NCBI RefSeq assembly: GCF_902728265.1 | Contig: NZ_CACVBR010000003.1 | Span: forward strand, 1-64,000 | Origin: Chryseobacterium potabilaquae | GTDB lineage: Bacteria; Bacteroidota; Bacteroidia; Flavobacteriales; Weeksellaceae | DNA: 64,000 bases | Direction: 5' to 3' | In this document: positions 1 to 8,323 of the stretch, one piece after another | How the letters are laid out: each line of letters starts with the position of its first letter | Numbering within the stretch: position 1 is the stretch's first letter | Notes under the pieces: model-generated | Seen by the model: the letters and a program-made list of their open reading frames with translations, nothing else | What the model was told of the DNA's origin: nothing | Database searches by the model: none | Position numbers and translations under genes: made by a program

Positions 1-94
1 AATAATTACAACAAAAATATTTTCAAAAAAAAATAGACTATTTATAAAAAAAATAAAGCTATCAATCACATAAAAATTATCACTCCCTAATCAA

Positions 95-129
95 AAAAAG
101 CTCTGGAAAATAATTTTCCAGAGCTTTTT
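95..129. terminator. Bidirectional hairpin terminator
   Basis: A 16-bp perfect inverted repeat (arms 95-110 and 114-129, loop TAA) has a GC-containing core GCTCTGG and A/T-rich outer arms, so it would end transcription on either strand. It lies just past the stop codon of the minus-strand lipoprotein gene at 157-675. Confidence 0.85.
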
Positions 130-156
130 AATAATTATAAAATTGAAAAGTTTCTT

Positions 157-675
157 TTAATTAAATTTTTTGGAAGCCACTTTTGAATCATCCAAATTGT
201 AATATTTTATTACTGCATTATAATCATTATAATCGACCGAAGTTGTACCTTTAGCTTGAGACGCCGGCACCAATACAATTCTAAAAGTTTGATTATTTAA
301 AAACTGGTTGGCTTCAGTAGAAGTCATTGTGGATAGATCAAAGCTAGGATCGATATAAACCTCCACTTGTTGCGAACTGAAAAGAGCATTATAGTCAAGT
401 TCTCTCCCTGCACTTAAAAAATACGTTTTAGGTATAAGCTGCCATGCATTATTTAAATTTACATCTCTTCTATATACTAATACTACGTCAGTAGATTGGA
501 TATTGATATTTTGAGTAAATCCATAGTTATTTGCACTAGTGAAGGTTCCTGTCACATCTGTCATCTTAGCAATAGTATCACCATCTCCCACATAAGTGGT
601 ATTATCCCTATTATCACAACTATACATAAATAATGTTGCAAGCGCCAAAAATAGAAATGGAAGTATTTTTTTCAT
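157..675 (-). CDS. Predicted lipoprotein of unknown function
   Basis: This encodes 172 residues. The N-terminus is a basic and hydrophobic signal peptide ending in MYSC, with Cys20 followed by DNRDN, which fits lipidation by signal peptidase II and probably outer-membrane placement. The mature part is small and polar, with Tyr, Asn and Thr-rich predicted beta strands and no catalytic motif that I recognise. It is transcribed away from the hexosaminidase gene at 788 and is followed by a strong terminator. I do not recognise the family. It could be a small surface lipoprotein or an accessory part of the cell envelope. The gene call is secure because of the clean signal peptide and terminator, but the function is unknown. 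Confidence 0.8.
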   Translation of the reverse strand: MKKILPFLFLALATLFMYSCDNRDNTTYVGDGDTIAKMTDVTGTFTSANNYGFTQNINIQSTDVVLVYRRDVNLNNAWQLIPKTYFLSAGRELDYNALFSSQQVEVYIDPSFDLSTMTSTEANQFLNNQTFRIVLVPASQAKGTTSVDYNDYNAVIKYYNLDDSKVASKKFN

Positions 676-763
676 TTTTATAAAAGTTTAGTTTATTCAT
701 AATTTATATTCAAATCATATACCAAAAAGTTCCAAAAACTTTCTCTTCATTATTTTTTAGTTG

Positions 764-771
764 TATTTTTG
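764..771 (+). promoter_or_regulatory. -7 box TATTTTTG for the GH3-bshA genes
   Basis: TATTTTTG matches the Bacteroidota -7 consensus TAnnTTTG and lies 16 nt before the ATG at 788. A TTG codon at 761 would extend the reading frame, but it sits immediately beside this box, so the box argues for the later ATG. No clear -33 TTTG is visible. Confidence 0.6.
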
Positions 772-787
772 TTCATATTCTAAAGTT

Positions 788-2524
788 ATGATGAAATTCA
801 GTTACTCTTGCCTGATCATATGCTTACTTATGAGCTCAAAAATTATGGCACAGTATCAACCAAAAGACTTTTCACCGACTGACCTTCAAAGGGCTCATCA
901 ATGGGTCGAAAAAACATATCAATCGCTTTCTCAAGATGAAAAATTAGGTCAGCTTTTCATTGTTGCTCTTTACACTAATAAAGGTGAAAATGAAATCAAT
1001 AATGTAAGAAATATAGTCATCAATGATAAAATCGGAGGACTCATTTTGATGCAGGATGATGCCGCAAGAGAGATAAACTTGGTTAATGAATTCCAGCAAA
1101 AATCTAAAGTTCCTTTGATGATAGGAATGGATGCTGAATGGGGCCTATTTCAGAGAATTGCCACAGCTCACAAATTTCCATGGGCGATGACCTTAGGAGC
1201 AATTCAAGATAAGAATTTAATTTATCAAATGGCTACCAAAATTGCAGAAGACTGCCACAGAATGGGCATCAATTGGGATTTTGCTCCGGTGGTTGATGTG
1301 AATACCAATCCTAATAATCCTATCATCGGCAACAGAAGCTTCGGCTCTGAGGTAAGTAATGTCATCACTTCTGCGCTTGCCTATTCAAATGGATTACAAG
1401 ATCATCATATTCTCGCAGCTATCAAACATTTTCCAGGACATGGTGATACCGACACTGATTCTCATCTCGATTTGCCGGTTGTTTCTCATGATTTAGATAG
1501 GCTTAATAATATTGAACTGGCACCGTTTAAAGCCTTAGTGAATAAAGGAATTGGAGGGGTGATGGTTGCCCATTTATATGTTCCTAATTTAGAATCTGGT
1601 AAAGGCATTCCAGCTTCTGTGTCTAAAAATATCATCACTAACTTATTAAAAGAGAAATTAGGATATAAAGGATTGATTATTACAGATGCTCTCAATATGG
1701 GCGCTGTTGCGAACAAATATAAACCGGGAGAATTAGATGCAATGGCTTTTAAAGCAGGCAATGATATCATGCTTTTTTCACAAGGAGTTTCAGAAGGTAA
1801 GAGATTAATTCAAAAAGCTCTTGATGAAGGAGAGATTGCCCCTTCAAGATTAGAAGAAAGTGTAAAGAAAATTTTATTAACAAAATACTTTTTAGGATTA
1901 GAGAAATATACGCCAAAAAGTCCTGAAAATATTAACTATGATTTGAATAATGATTCTCATAAAGATTTAGCTCAATCCCTTTATTCTAATGCATTAACAT
2001 TAATAAAAGATAATAAAAAGCTTCTTCCGCTTTCTGACAACCAGATTTATTACGTACCATTAGAAGAAGCTCCTTATCAAGCTTTTGCTAATGAACTGGG
2101 AAAAAATATCATGATGAAAAAAGCCAATGAAATCAACTCTATTCCGGCACATTCTACTGTTATTATTGGTCTTCATAAAGATAACTCGACAGCATACAAA
2201 CCTTATAAAATATCGTTAGAGTCTAAAAACATTATTAGTCGTTTAGCAAAAAATCAAAAAGTTATATTGACCGTTTTTGGCAGTGCTTATGCATTAAAAG
2301 ATATTGACATATCTCCAATTTCTACGGTATTAATTTCCTATGAAAACAATGATGATTCGATGATATCAACAGCTAAAGCATTAAAAGGAGAAACAAAAAT
2401 ATGGGGTCGGCTTCCGGTTTTAGTCAATGATCAATTAAAAACTGGAATGGGAATTGATTTAGTTCCTAAAACAACTATGTCAAATACGAGCGAAAGTTCA
2501 AAAGTATTTACAACATCAAAATAA
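788..2524 (+). CDS. Glycoside hydrolase family 3, beta-N-acetylhexosaminidase-like (NagZ type)
   Basis: This is a 578-residue exported GH3 enzyme, expected to release terminal N-acetylglucosamine from cell wall or glycan fragments. I choose the ATG at 788 (791 is also possible) because translation then starts directly at a signal peptide ending in SSKIMA. The NagZ-type signature KHFPGHGDTDTDSH is at about residues 213-226, carrying the Asp/His pair used as general acid/base. The nucleophile Asp is in ITDALNMGAV at about residue 300. About 230 residues follow the barrel as a GH3 C-terminal domain. Some Bacteroidota homologs carry an additional beta-lactamase-like domain, which is absent here. 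Ten bases separate it from bshA, so the two are probably co-transcribed. Confidence 0.88.
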   Translation: MMKFSYSCLIICLLMSSKIMAQYQPKDFSPTDLQRAHQWVEKTYQSLSQDEKLGQLFIVALYTNKGENEINNVRNIVINDKIGGLILMQDDAAREINLVNEFQQKSKVPLMIGMDAEWGLFQRIATAHKFPWAMTLGAIQDKNLIYQMATKIAEDCHRMGINWDFAPVVDVNTNPNNPIIGNRSFGSEVSNVITSALAYSNGLQDHHILAAIKHFPGHGDTDTDSHLDLPVVSHDLDRLNNIELAPFKALVNKGIGGVMVAHLYVPNLESGKGIPASVSKNIITNLLKEKLGYKGLIITDALNMGAVANKYKPGELDAMAFKAGNDIMLFSQGVSEGKRLIQKALDEGEIAPSRLEESVKKILLTKYFLGLEKYTPKSPENINYDLNNDSHKDLAQSLYSNALTLIKDNKKLLPLSDNQIYYVPLEEAPYQAFANELGKNIMMKKANEINSIPAHSTVIIGLHKDNSTAYKPYKISLESKNIISRLAKNQKVILTVFGSAYALKDIDISPISTVLISYENNDDSMISTAKALKGETKIWGRLPVLVNDQLKTGMGIDLVPKTTMSNTSESSKVFTTSK

Positions 2525-2534
2525 AAATAAAGCA

Positions 2535-3683
2535 ATGAAAATAGGTATACTTTGCTATCCCACATATGGTGGAAGTGGAATTGTGGCAACAGAATTAGGA
2601 ATGTCACTAGCCAATAAGGGATATGAAGTTCATTTTATAAGTTCTGCCCTTCCTGCAAGATTAGATATCACCAATCCTAATATCTTCTTCCATAGAGTAA
2701 ATGTTCAAACCTATCCTCTTTTTCAATATCAACCCTATGATATTGCTTTAAGTTCGATGATTTATCGTGTTGTAAATCTTTACAAACTGGATTTATTACA
2801 TGCCCATTATGCCATTCCTTATGCCTATGCAGCATTTACAGCAAAACAAATGCTTCAGGAAGATCATAATGACATCCCTTTGGTAACTACACTTCATGGA
2901 ACTGATATTACTCTTGTCGGGCAACATCCTAGCTATAAACATGCAGTAGAGTTTTCAATCAATAAATCAGATACCATTACTTCCGTTTCCGAAAGTTTGA
3001 AAAAAGATACTCTTCAGTTCTTTACTATTAAAAAAGAGATTCAAGTTATTACCAACTTTATTGACAATTCTGAATTTGATGATTGTAATGAATGTCAAAG
3101 AACTCAGTTTGCCAATCCAGATGAAAAAATCTTGATTCACGTCTCCAATTTAAGACCAGTAAAAAGGGTTGAGGAAGTTTTACAAATTTTTAAAAATGTT
3201 CAAAAGCAAGTCAAATCAAAACTTATTATTATCGGTGAAGGACCAGATATGGAGAAAGTTAACCAGTTTTTAGAGGAAAATCCGGAATTGATATCTAAAA
3301 TCCGGCTTCTTGGAAAGGTTAATGACTTATATAGAATTCTTCAGCTTTCGGATGTATTTTTACTTCCTTCGGAACAGGAAAGTTTTGGTTTAGCTGCCTT
3401 AGAAGCAATGGCAGCTTATACGCCGGTTATCAGCTCGAATGCCGGTGGAATACCTGAGGTTAATATCCAAGGGGAAACCGGATTCTTGGCAGAGATTGGA
3501 AATGTGGAAGCAATGAGTAATTATACAATCAAACTACTTAGCAATGATGAACTTTTATCTCAAATGAAGAAAAATGCGAAAGAACAAGCTGTAAAATTTG
3601 ATTTGAAAAACATTCTTCCTATATATGAAGAAATGTATAGAACAACCATAGAAAATTTTAAAAAGGAGCTCACAAAAGTATAA
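2535..3683 (+). CDS. bshA: N-acetyl-alpha-D-glucosaminyl L-malate synthase BshA
   Basis: BshA transfers GlcNAc from UDP-GlcNAc to L-malate, the first step of bacillithiol synthesis in the cytoplasm. The 382-residue protein begins with the highly characteristic KIGILCYPTYGGSGIVATEL and has a GT4 GT-B fold. GEGPDMEKV and EQESFGLAALEAMA, at about residues 235 and 280, form the nucleotide-sugar site with the E-x7-E arrangement. It lies 10 bp after a GH3 hexosaminidase gene and is probably in the same transcript. The other bacillithiol genes (bshB, bshC) are not in this window. Length and motifs match the family throughout, so identification is firm. Confidence 0.95.
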   Translation: MKIGILCYPTYGGSGIVATELGMSLANKGYEVHFISSALPARLDITNPNIFFHRVNVQTYPLFQYQPYDIALSSMIYRVVNLYKLDLLHAHYAIPYAYAAFTAKQMLQEDHNDIPLVTTLHGTDITLVGQHPSYKHAVEFSINKSDTITSVSESLKKDTLQFFTIKKEIQVITNFIDNSEFDDCNECQRTQFANPDEKILIHVSNLRPVKRVEEVLQIFKNVQKQVKSKLIIIGEGPDMEKVNQFLEENPELISKIRLLGKVNDLYRILQLSDVFLLPSEQESFGLAALEAMAAYTPVISSNAGGIPEVNIQGETGFLAEIGNVEAMSNYTIKLLSNDELLSQMKKNAKEQAVKFDLKNILPIYEEMYRTTIENFKKELTKV

Positions 3684-3692
3684 TGATTCTGG

Positions 3693-3700
3693 TATATTTG
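3693..3700 (+). promoter_or_regulatory. -7 box TATATTTG upstream of the DUF2851 gene
   Basis: TATATTTG is a perfect TAnnTTTG match ending 10 nt before the ATG at 3711. It begins 9 nt after the bshA stop codon, suggesting that the DUF2851-PspC-GNAT set has its own promoter with a very short leader. No convincing -33 element is visible. Confidence 0.55.
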
Positions 3701-3710
3701 CGGCACGCTT

Positions 3711-4985
3711 ATGACAGAAAAACTACTTCAATACCTTTGGAACTATAAGATATTTAACAATTTTGACTTCAAAGATATTGATGGCAATGCCATTGAAATA
3801 TTAGAGTTTGGTACATGGAATACAGATGCCGGCCCAGATTTCCTTAGAGCAATAATTAAAATTAACGGGTTAGTTTTAGCAGGAAATATTGAGCTTCATG
3901 TCAAGTCATCCGATTGGATATTTCATCATCACTCAAAAGATCCTAACTATAAAAATATGATTTTGCATGTCGTTTTTTATAACGACATAGATATAGATGA
4001 ATTAAAAATAAAGAATGTTCCCACTCTTGAACTAAAACACCATATAGATGAAAAGATCATTGATAAATATGGAAAACTAGTCAATGAGAGTCACTTTATT
4101 GCCTGTGAAAATGTTTTTTCAAAAAATGCAATTCCTATCCATTTTCATGAACAAAATATTCTAAAAAAACTCGAAGAGAAATCATTAGAGCTAGAAAAAA
4201 GCTTAGAAAAATATACTTATAATTTTGAAGCTGTTCTTTTTCACAATCTCGCGTATTCCTTTGGTTTAAAGGTAAATGCTTTACTATTTAAACAAATAGC
4301 AGAAAATGTTGATTTTAGTATCATCAATAAAATAAGACAAAATGTAACTCAACTGGAAGCGTTACTATTTGGAATTTCCGGTTGGTTGGATACTCCACAA
4401 GACCACCAAATGCAAATATGGAAAAGAGAATTTGATTTTATAAAAGTAAAGTTTAAAATTTCAGATATTATAATTCATCCTAAGTTTTTAAGATTAAGAC
4501 CTCCCAATTTCCCCACTATTCGGTTATCTCAATTAGCCAATCTCTACCATACTCATCAAAATTTATTTTCTAAAATTATTCACACAAAAAATTCAAGTGA
4601 ATTATTTGACATTTTTAGTAAAATAAAAGCGACTGAATACTGGAACAATCATTTTAATTTTGGTAAGATATCAAAAGTTGATCAGCCCAAGGGATTAAGT
4701 AAAGATTTTATAGAATTAATTATTCTTAATACAGTTCTTCCGCTGAAATATAAGTATCAGCAATATCAAGGAGAAGATAATATAGATACAATATTAGATT
4801 TTTACAAAAGTATTTCTGCTGAAAAAAATTCAATTATTAATAATTGGAGACAACTTGGTCTGAAAACCAAAAATGCATTGGAAAGCCAAAGTCTGATTTA
4901 TCACTTCAGACATTCGTGTGAAACAAAAAAATGCTTAAATTGCGGCATTGGATTAAAAATTTTAAAAGAGTCAGCAAATGTTTGA
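3711..4985 (+). CDS. DUF2851 family protein
   Basis: This 424-residue soluble protein matches the DUF2851 family of Bacteroidota. The N-terminal third is characteristic, with WNTDAGPDFLRAIIKINGLV and AGNIELHVKSSDW at about residues 35-75. The C-terminus carries a Cys cluster, CETKKCLNCGIG, which may bind a metal. The biochemical role of the family is not known to me, although the N-terminal motifs (GPDF and E-x-H) resemble those of nucleic-acid-processing folds, and that is only a guess. The last 8 bp overlap the start of the PspC-domain gene (ATGTTTGA), which points to translational coupling. Confidence 0.85.
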   Translation: MTEKLLQYLWNYKIFNNFDFKDIDGNAIEILEFGTWNTDAGPDFLRAIIKINGLVLAGNIELHVKSSDWIFHHHSKDPNYKNMILHVVFYNDIDIDELKIKNVPTLELKHHIDEKIIDKYGKLVNESHFIACENVFSKNAIPIHFHEQNILKKLEEKSLELEKSLEKYTYNFEAVLFHNLAYSFGLKVNALLFKQIAENVDFSIINKIRQNVTQLEALLFGISGWLDTPQDHQMQIWKREFDFIKVKFKISDIIIHPKFLRLRPPNFPTIRLSQLANLYHTHQNLFSKIIHTKNSSELFDIFSKIKATEYWNNHFNFGKISKVDQPKGLSKDFIELIILNTVLPLKYKYQQYQGEDNIDTILDFYKSISAEKNSIINNWRQLGLKTKNALESQSLIYHFRHSCETKKCLNCGIGLKILKESANV

Positions 4986-5199
4986 TAATATTCGCTATAA
5001 AATGGAAAGAGAATGGTTCGGCGTTCTCACAAGAATGGGAACAAAATTGGGAATTCCGGTTTCTAAATTGCGCCTTTTCTTCATTTATTCTATATTTGCA
5101 ACAGCAGGTTTTTTCTTCCTAATTTATCTTGCATTGGCTTTTATTCTTTGGATAAAAGATATGTTTATTACGAGAAGACCTAATGTTTTTGATCTATAA
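4978..5199 (+). CDS. PspC domain membrane protein
   Basis: This is a small (73-residue) protein with a PspC-type domain. A short amphipathic N-terminal part contains LGIPVSKLRLFFIYS, followed by one or two membrane-spanning segments (about residues 30-60), with a basic C-terminal end. PspC proteins sense or respond to membrane stress, but this short Bacteroidota form lacks the other Psp partners nearby, so a stress role is only inferred. It starts inside the end of the DUF2851 gene with an 8-bp overlap and ends 2 bp before a GNAT gene. The three are clearly one operon. Confidence 0.85.
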   Translation: MFDNIRYKMEREWFGVLTRMGTKLGIPVSKLRLFFIYSIFATAGFFFLIYLALAFILWIKDMFITRRPNVFDL

Positions 5200-5201
5200 T
5201 T

Positions 5202-5714
5202 ATGGAATTTTTGCAAATTACAGCTTCCGATGACTATCGGCTCGAGCAAATCTACAGCTCATACTCTACCACTTTTCCGGAAGATGAGAGACGAGAATGG
5301 ATAAAATTTAGTCAATTATTAAATAATCCCCAAGCTAAAATAATCTCCGTTTTACATGAGTCCCAAAATATTGGATATCTTATTATTTGGGAGCTCAGCC
5401 AATTTGTATTTGTGGAGCATTTTGAGGTTTTTTTAGAATTTAGAAGTCAAAAACTAGGTTCTTTGATTACTCAATTTTTATTTGCAAACTATCCTAGAAT
5501 CATTTTAGAAATAGAACCGGGACATTTAGGAGAAGAATGCCAACGAAGATATTCTTTTTATACAAAAAATGGTTTTACTATTATTGATGAAATGTATATA
5601 CAACCAAGCTATGGAGAAGGTAAAAAAGACCTCAATCTATGGCTATTAGCAAACTATTCTCCTGAAAATTTAAAAGAGACCAAAGAAGAAATTTATGATA
5701 CTGTGTATCGCTAA
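5202..5714 (+). CDS. GNAT family N-acetyltransferase
   Basis: The 170-residue protein has the GNAT layout: an N-terminal strand-helix region, a central strand VFVEHFEVFLEF, then FRSQKLGSLITQFLF at about residues 83-97. The latter corresponds to the acetyl-CoA-binding turn, which is usually Q/RxxGxG/A and is here QKLGS. YSFYTKNGF at about residue 112 is the usual late GNAT motif. The substrate cannot be read from the sequence. It follows the PspC gene by 2 bp and is closed by a terminator at 5721-5746, so it is the last gene of that operon. Confidence 0.82.
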   Translation: MEFLQITASDDYRLEQIYSSYSTTFPEDERREWIKFSQLLNNPQAKIISVLHESQNIGYLIIWELSQFVFVEHFEVFLEFRSQKLGSLITQFLFANYPRIILEIEPGHLGEECQRRYSFYTKNGFTIIDEMYIQPSYGEGKKDLNLWLLANYSPENLKETKEEIYDTVYR

Positions 5715-5720
5715 AATATA

Positions 5721-5746
5721 AAATCCGAAGAACTAACTTCGGATTT
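5721..5746 (+). terminator. Rho-independent terminator after the GNAT gene
   Basis: A 10-bp perfect stem (AAATCCGAAG at 5721-5730 with its complement at 5737-5746, loop AACTAA) runs into a T tract on the plus strand. It lies 6 nt past the stop codon of the GNAT gene and faces the convergent SIMPL gene. Confidence 0.88.
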
Positions 5747-5790
5747 TTTAATTGCATATCGATTTGTAATTTTGTTGACTGCCTGAATAT

Positions 5791-6525
5791 TTAATTCACT
5801 TGATATTCTAACTTAATTGTAATACTTGCTTCTTTTTCTTTTGAGGAAGTATTAAACGTTCCTCCGTAAGAATAATCTTCATTAGAATTAGGTGCCGTGA
5901 TCTGAATTACACCCATCGTTGCTTTTTTAAGATTACCTAGACTACTTCCTGAGTTTTCAGCAATTTTCTCGGCACGCTCCTTAGCATCTTTAGTAGCCGA
6001 AGCTATCATTTCTTGTTTTACAGTTGCTAGTTTTGTATAAAAATAGGAAGGAGAAGAAGAAGTAAATTCAATTCCTCGGTTGATAATCTCTGTAATATTT
6101 CTAGAAAGATTCTCAATTTTAGCGACTTCTTTGCTTTCAATAGAAACTTTTTGGCTCAGATTATATCCCGAAAATTCTCCTTGAACATAATTTCCATTAG
6201 AGTCATTATAGCTTCTGAATTGCTTTTGAATATCTACCGACGAAAAAACAATTTCATCTTGCTTTATCCCTTTTGATAAAAGATAATCATTAATAACTTT
6301 TCGGTCCATAGCCAATTCATCATAAGCAGATTTTAAATCAAAATTATTTTTAGAAAAGCTACCGGACCAAGTAATCAGATCTGACGTAAATTGTTTCGTC
6401 CCTAAACCTGTAACCGAAATAGTATTCTCAGATTTATTTCTATTTTTTATAGCATTTCCTAAAAGCCCTAGACCAATAATAAACCCTAGAGCTCCCACTG
6501 CAATGGCAATAATATTTTTATTCAT
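5791..6525 (-). CDS. SIMPL (DUF541) domain protein
   Basis: This 244-residue protein has one N-terminal transmembrane or uncleaved signal segment (about residues 5-25, IAIAVGALGFIIGLGLLG). A SIMPL/DUF541 domain follows, beginning ISVTGLGTKQFTSDL. Such proteins are periplasmic or membrane-anchored. Characterised relatives include BP26 of Brucella and eukaryotic SIMPL, but no enzymatic role is established. The domain runs to the C-terminus (ASITIKLEYQV) with nothing extra. It stands alone: the upstream gene in the same direction is about 90 bp away and its neighbour on the other side is convergent. Confidence 0.88.
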   Translation of the reverse strand: MNKNIIAIAVGALGFIIGLGLLGNAIKNRNKSENTISVTGLGTKQFTSDLITWSGSFSKNNFDLKSAYDELAMDRKVINDYLLSKGIKQDEIVFSSVDIQKQFRSYNDSNGNYVQGEFSGYNLSQKVSIESKEVAKIENLSRNITEIINRGIEFTSSSPSYFYTKLATVKQEMIASATKDAKERAEKIAENSGSSLGNLKKATMGVIQITAPNSNEDYSYGGTFNTSSKEKEASITIKLEYQVN

Positions 6526-6615
6526 AAAATTGGTTATTAACGATTCATATTAAGAAGAATACATCAATTCTCATTCCAAATTTTAAGATTTTTTAACAAA
6601 TTTATTATTCCTTTT

Positions 6616-7389
6616 TTACTTCAATCTTTTTAAAAATACCGGAACAATTTCTTCCATTTTGAGTAAAGCTCCTGAAAGATTTTTAGCTTTGACATACGTT
6701 CGAACTTGAGGAGTTTCCAAAAATGAAAATTCTATAAACTCTGAAATTCTTTCCCCAGGAATTCCCATACTTATAAAATAATCATCATCTATTCTCTTGC
6801 GAATCCAGTTAATATGTTCTTGTAAGTCATCATATCTATATTGCCGCTTTTGCCTTCTCGCTTTTCCACTGATTAAATCATAGGCACCCTGAACATTCAA
6901 ATTACCCAAAAGTATTGGTAATAAAACCTGCTTTATTTCGGCAGGCTTTTCTCGCATCTTTCCTACCGGCTGTGGAAGTCCAACGGCTCTTCCAACAATT
7001 TCTCCTTTATCCACCTTTGCTACCGCTCTTGAATCTTTTGTTAAATCTCCGGTTATTTTATTTACTTTTACTTCTTCAATATCCTGAGCCACTCTTATAA
7101 GAGAAATCACGAGTTGAGAATTAATTCCATCTGGAAGAACCTTCCTGGAAGCTCTTTCAAAACCAGTTCTTACAAACCTAAGTTCATCATATGCAAAAGC
7201 ATCAATAGAGAATACACCCTCTGCATTGCTATATACTTTTTGATCTGTTGACATATTAACAACAATAACTCCTGGCAAGCTTATACCATCCTCATCTGTT
7301 ATTCTCCCAGACACTTTCTGTTGTGAAAATGTATTAATATAAATAAAATAAGGAATAATATATAGAATCCATTTCATTGAATCTTTCAT
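6616..7389 (-). CDS. Carboxypeptidase-regulatory-like domain protein, tandem copy B
   Basis: The 257-residue protein starts with a signal peptide (YIIPYFIYINTFSQQ). A CarboxypepD_reg-like beta-sandwich covers about residues 27-110, recognisable by VSGRITDEDGISLPGVIVVN and ELRFVRTGFE. This domain also caps SusC-type receptors, but here no receptor barrel follows. The remaining about 140 residues are basic and unassigned. It begins 5 bp after the end of a paralog at 7395-8180 with the same layout, so the pair arose by tandem duplication and is co-transcribed. The probable location is the periplasm or outer membrane. The function is unknown. Confidence 0.82.
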   Translation of the reverse strand: MKDSMKWILYIIPYFIYINTFSQQKVSGRITDEDGISLPGVIVVNMSTDQKVYSNAEGVFSIDAFAYDELRFVRTGFERASRKVLPDGINSQLVISLIRVAQDIEEVKVNKITGDLTKDSRAVAKVDKGEIVGRAVGLPQPVGKMREKPAEIKQVLLPILLGNLNVQGAYDLISGKARRQKRQYRYDDLQEHINWIRKRIDDDYFISMGIPGERISEFIEFSFLETPQVRTYVKAKNLSGALLKMEEIVPVFLKRLK

Positions 7390-7394
7390 CCTAT

Positions 7395-8180
7395 TTATTT
7401 TGATGTTTGTGGACTACGATAAGAAGCTACTCTCGAAAGAACAGCCCCCTGAAACCTATACATATCAGTATCACTGCAGAACCCATATTTTAAAATATTT
7501 TTTCTTTCAAATCCTCCTGCAAGCACATAAAAAATAAAATGCTGAATATTGGCTTTATCGATTTTAAGATCTGTAAAATAGGTATCTCCAAGATTCACTT
7601 TAATATAGTTCATCAAATCTATATCATCCCATTTATTTTTAACTTTACCCACTGAAAAACCTTGCCCTTTGGGCTGTACAAACTCTCCGGATCTTGCCGC
7701 TAAAATTCTGGGATCAGATTTGCGAACTATATACCGATCAATCTCATTAATCAGCTTCTCTACTTTTTTAGGTTTATTAAGATTTTTGACATCCATCTTT
7801 AAATCTCCTGTAATTCCTTTTTTTATTTCAACCTCAGCAATGAGAGTGGCTGCTTTTATCAGTATAATATTGATGGGTACATTATTATTTTCGGAAGTAA
7901 TTTTTTTATTAATACGTTCATATCCTAATTTTACAAAACGAAGTTCATCTCCTACTTTTCCTGAAATCATAAAATGACCATCATTATTTGTCATCGCTCT
8001 TTCATCAGTTCTAATGTTAATTACTGTTACATCCGGTATTTCAACTCCGTCTTCGGAATCTACTTTTCCAAAAATATAACTTTGAGCATTGATTTTGAAG
8101 AAGAAAATAATGAATAAAATAAATAGTAGTTTAATTTTCACGGGCAGTTTTTTATAAAACAAAGCTAAAATTATTTTCAT
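7395..8180 (-). CDS. Carboxypeptidase-regulatory-like domain protein, tandem copy A
   Basis: This 261-residue exported protein has a signal peptide (LLFILFIIFFFKINAQ, about residues 18-33) and then the regulatory-like domain. Signature segments are IFGKVDSEDGVEIPDVTVIN and DELRFVKLGYERI. The C-terminal half (about 130 residues, LMNYIKVNLGDTYFTDLKI) aligns in pattern with the corresponding part of the downstream paralog (HINWIRKRIDDDYFISM). This suggests a second conserved but unnamed domain. The first 15 or so residues before the hydrophobic stretch may be an over-long start. The function is unknown, and the context gives no enzyme or receptor partner. Confidence 0.8.
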   Translation of the reverse strand: MKIILALFYKKLPVKIKLLFILFIIFFFKINAQSYIFGKVDSEDGVEIPDVTVINIRTDERAMTNNDGHFMISGKVGDELRFVKLGYERINKKITSENNNVPINIILIKAATLIAEVEIKKGITGDLKMDVKNLNKPKKVEKLINEIDRYIVRKSDPRILAARSGEFVQPKGQGFSVGKVKNKWDDIDLMNYIKVNLGDTYFTDLKIDKANIQHFIFYVLAGGFERKNILKYGFCSDTDMYRFQGAVLSRVASYRSPQTSK

Positions 8181-8323
8181 AGCAAATGATAAGTTTAACC
8201 ACAGTTAACTTGTTTTAGGATTTATTTTAAGGTTTTGAATAATAAAATTGTTAAATACGGAATCTAAATTGTTAAAATCTCACCTGAAATTTAATTAACT
8301 TGCAGTTTCAATACGATCATACC

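Noticed and set aside
4931-5122. A 63-residue frame overlapping the end of the DUF2851 gene and the PspC gene
   Set aside because: It lies in another frame than both recognisable proteins and has no domain. The PspC call at 4978 fits better.
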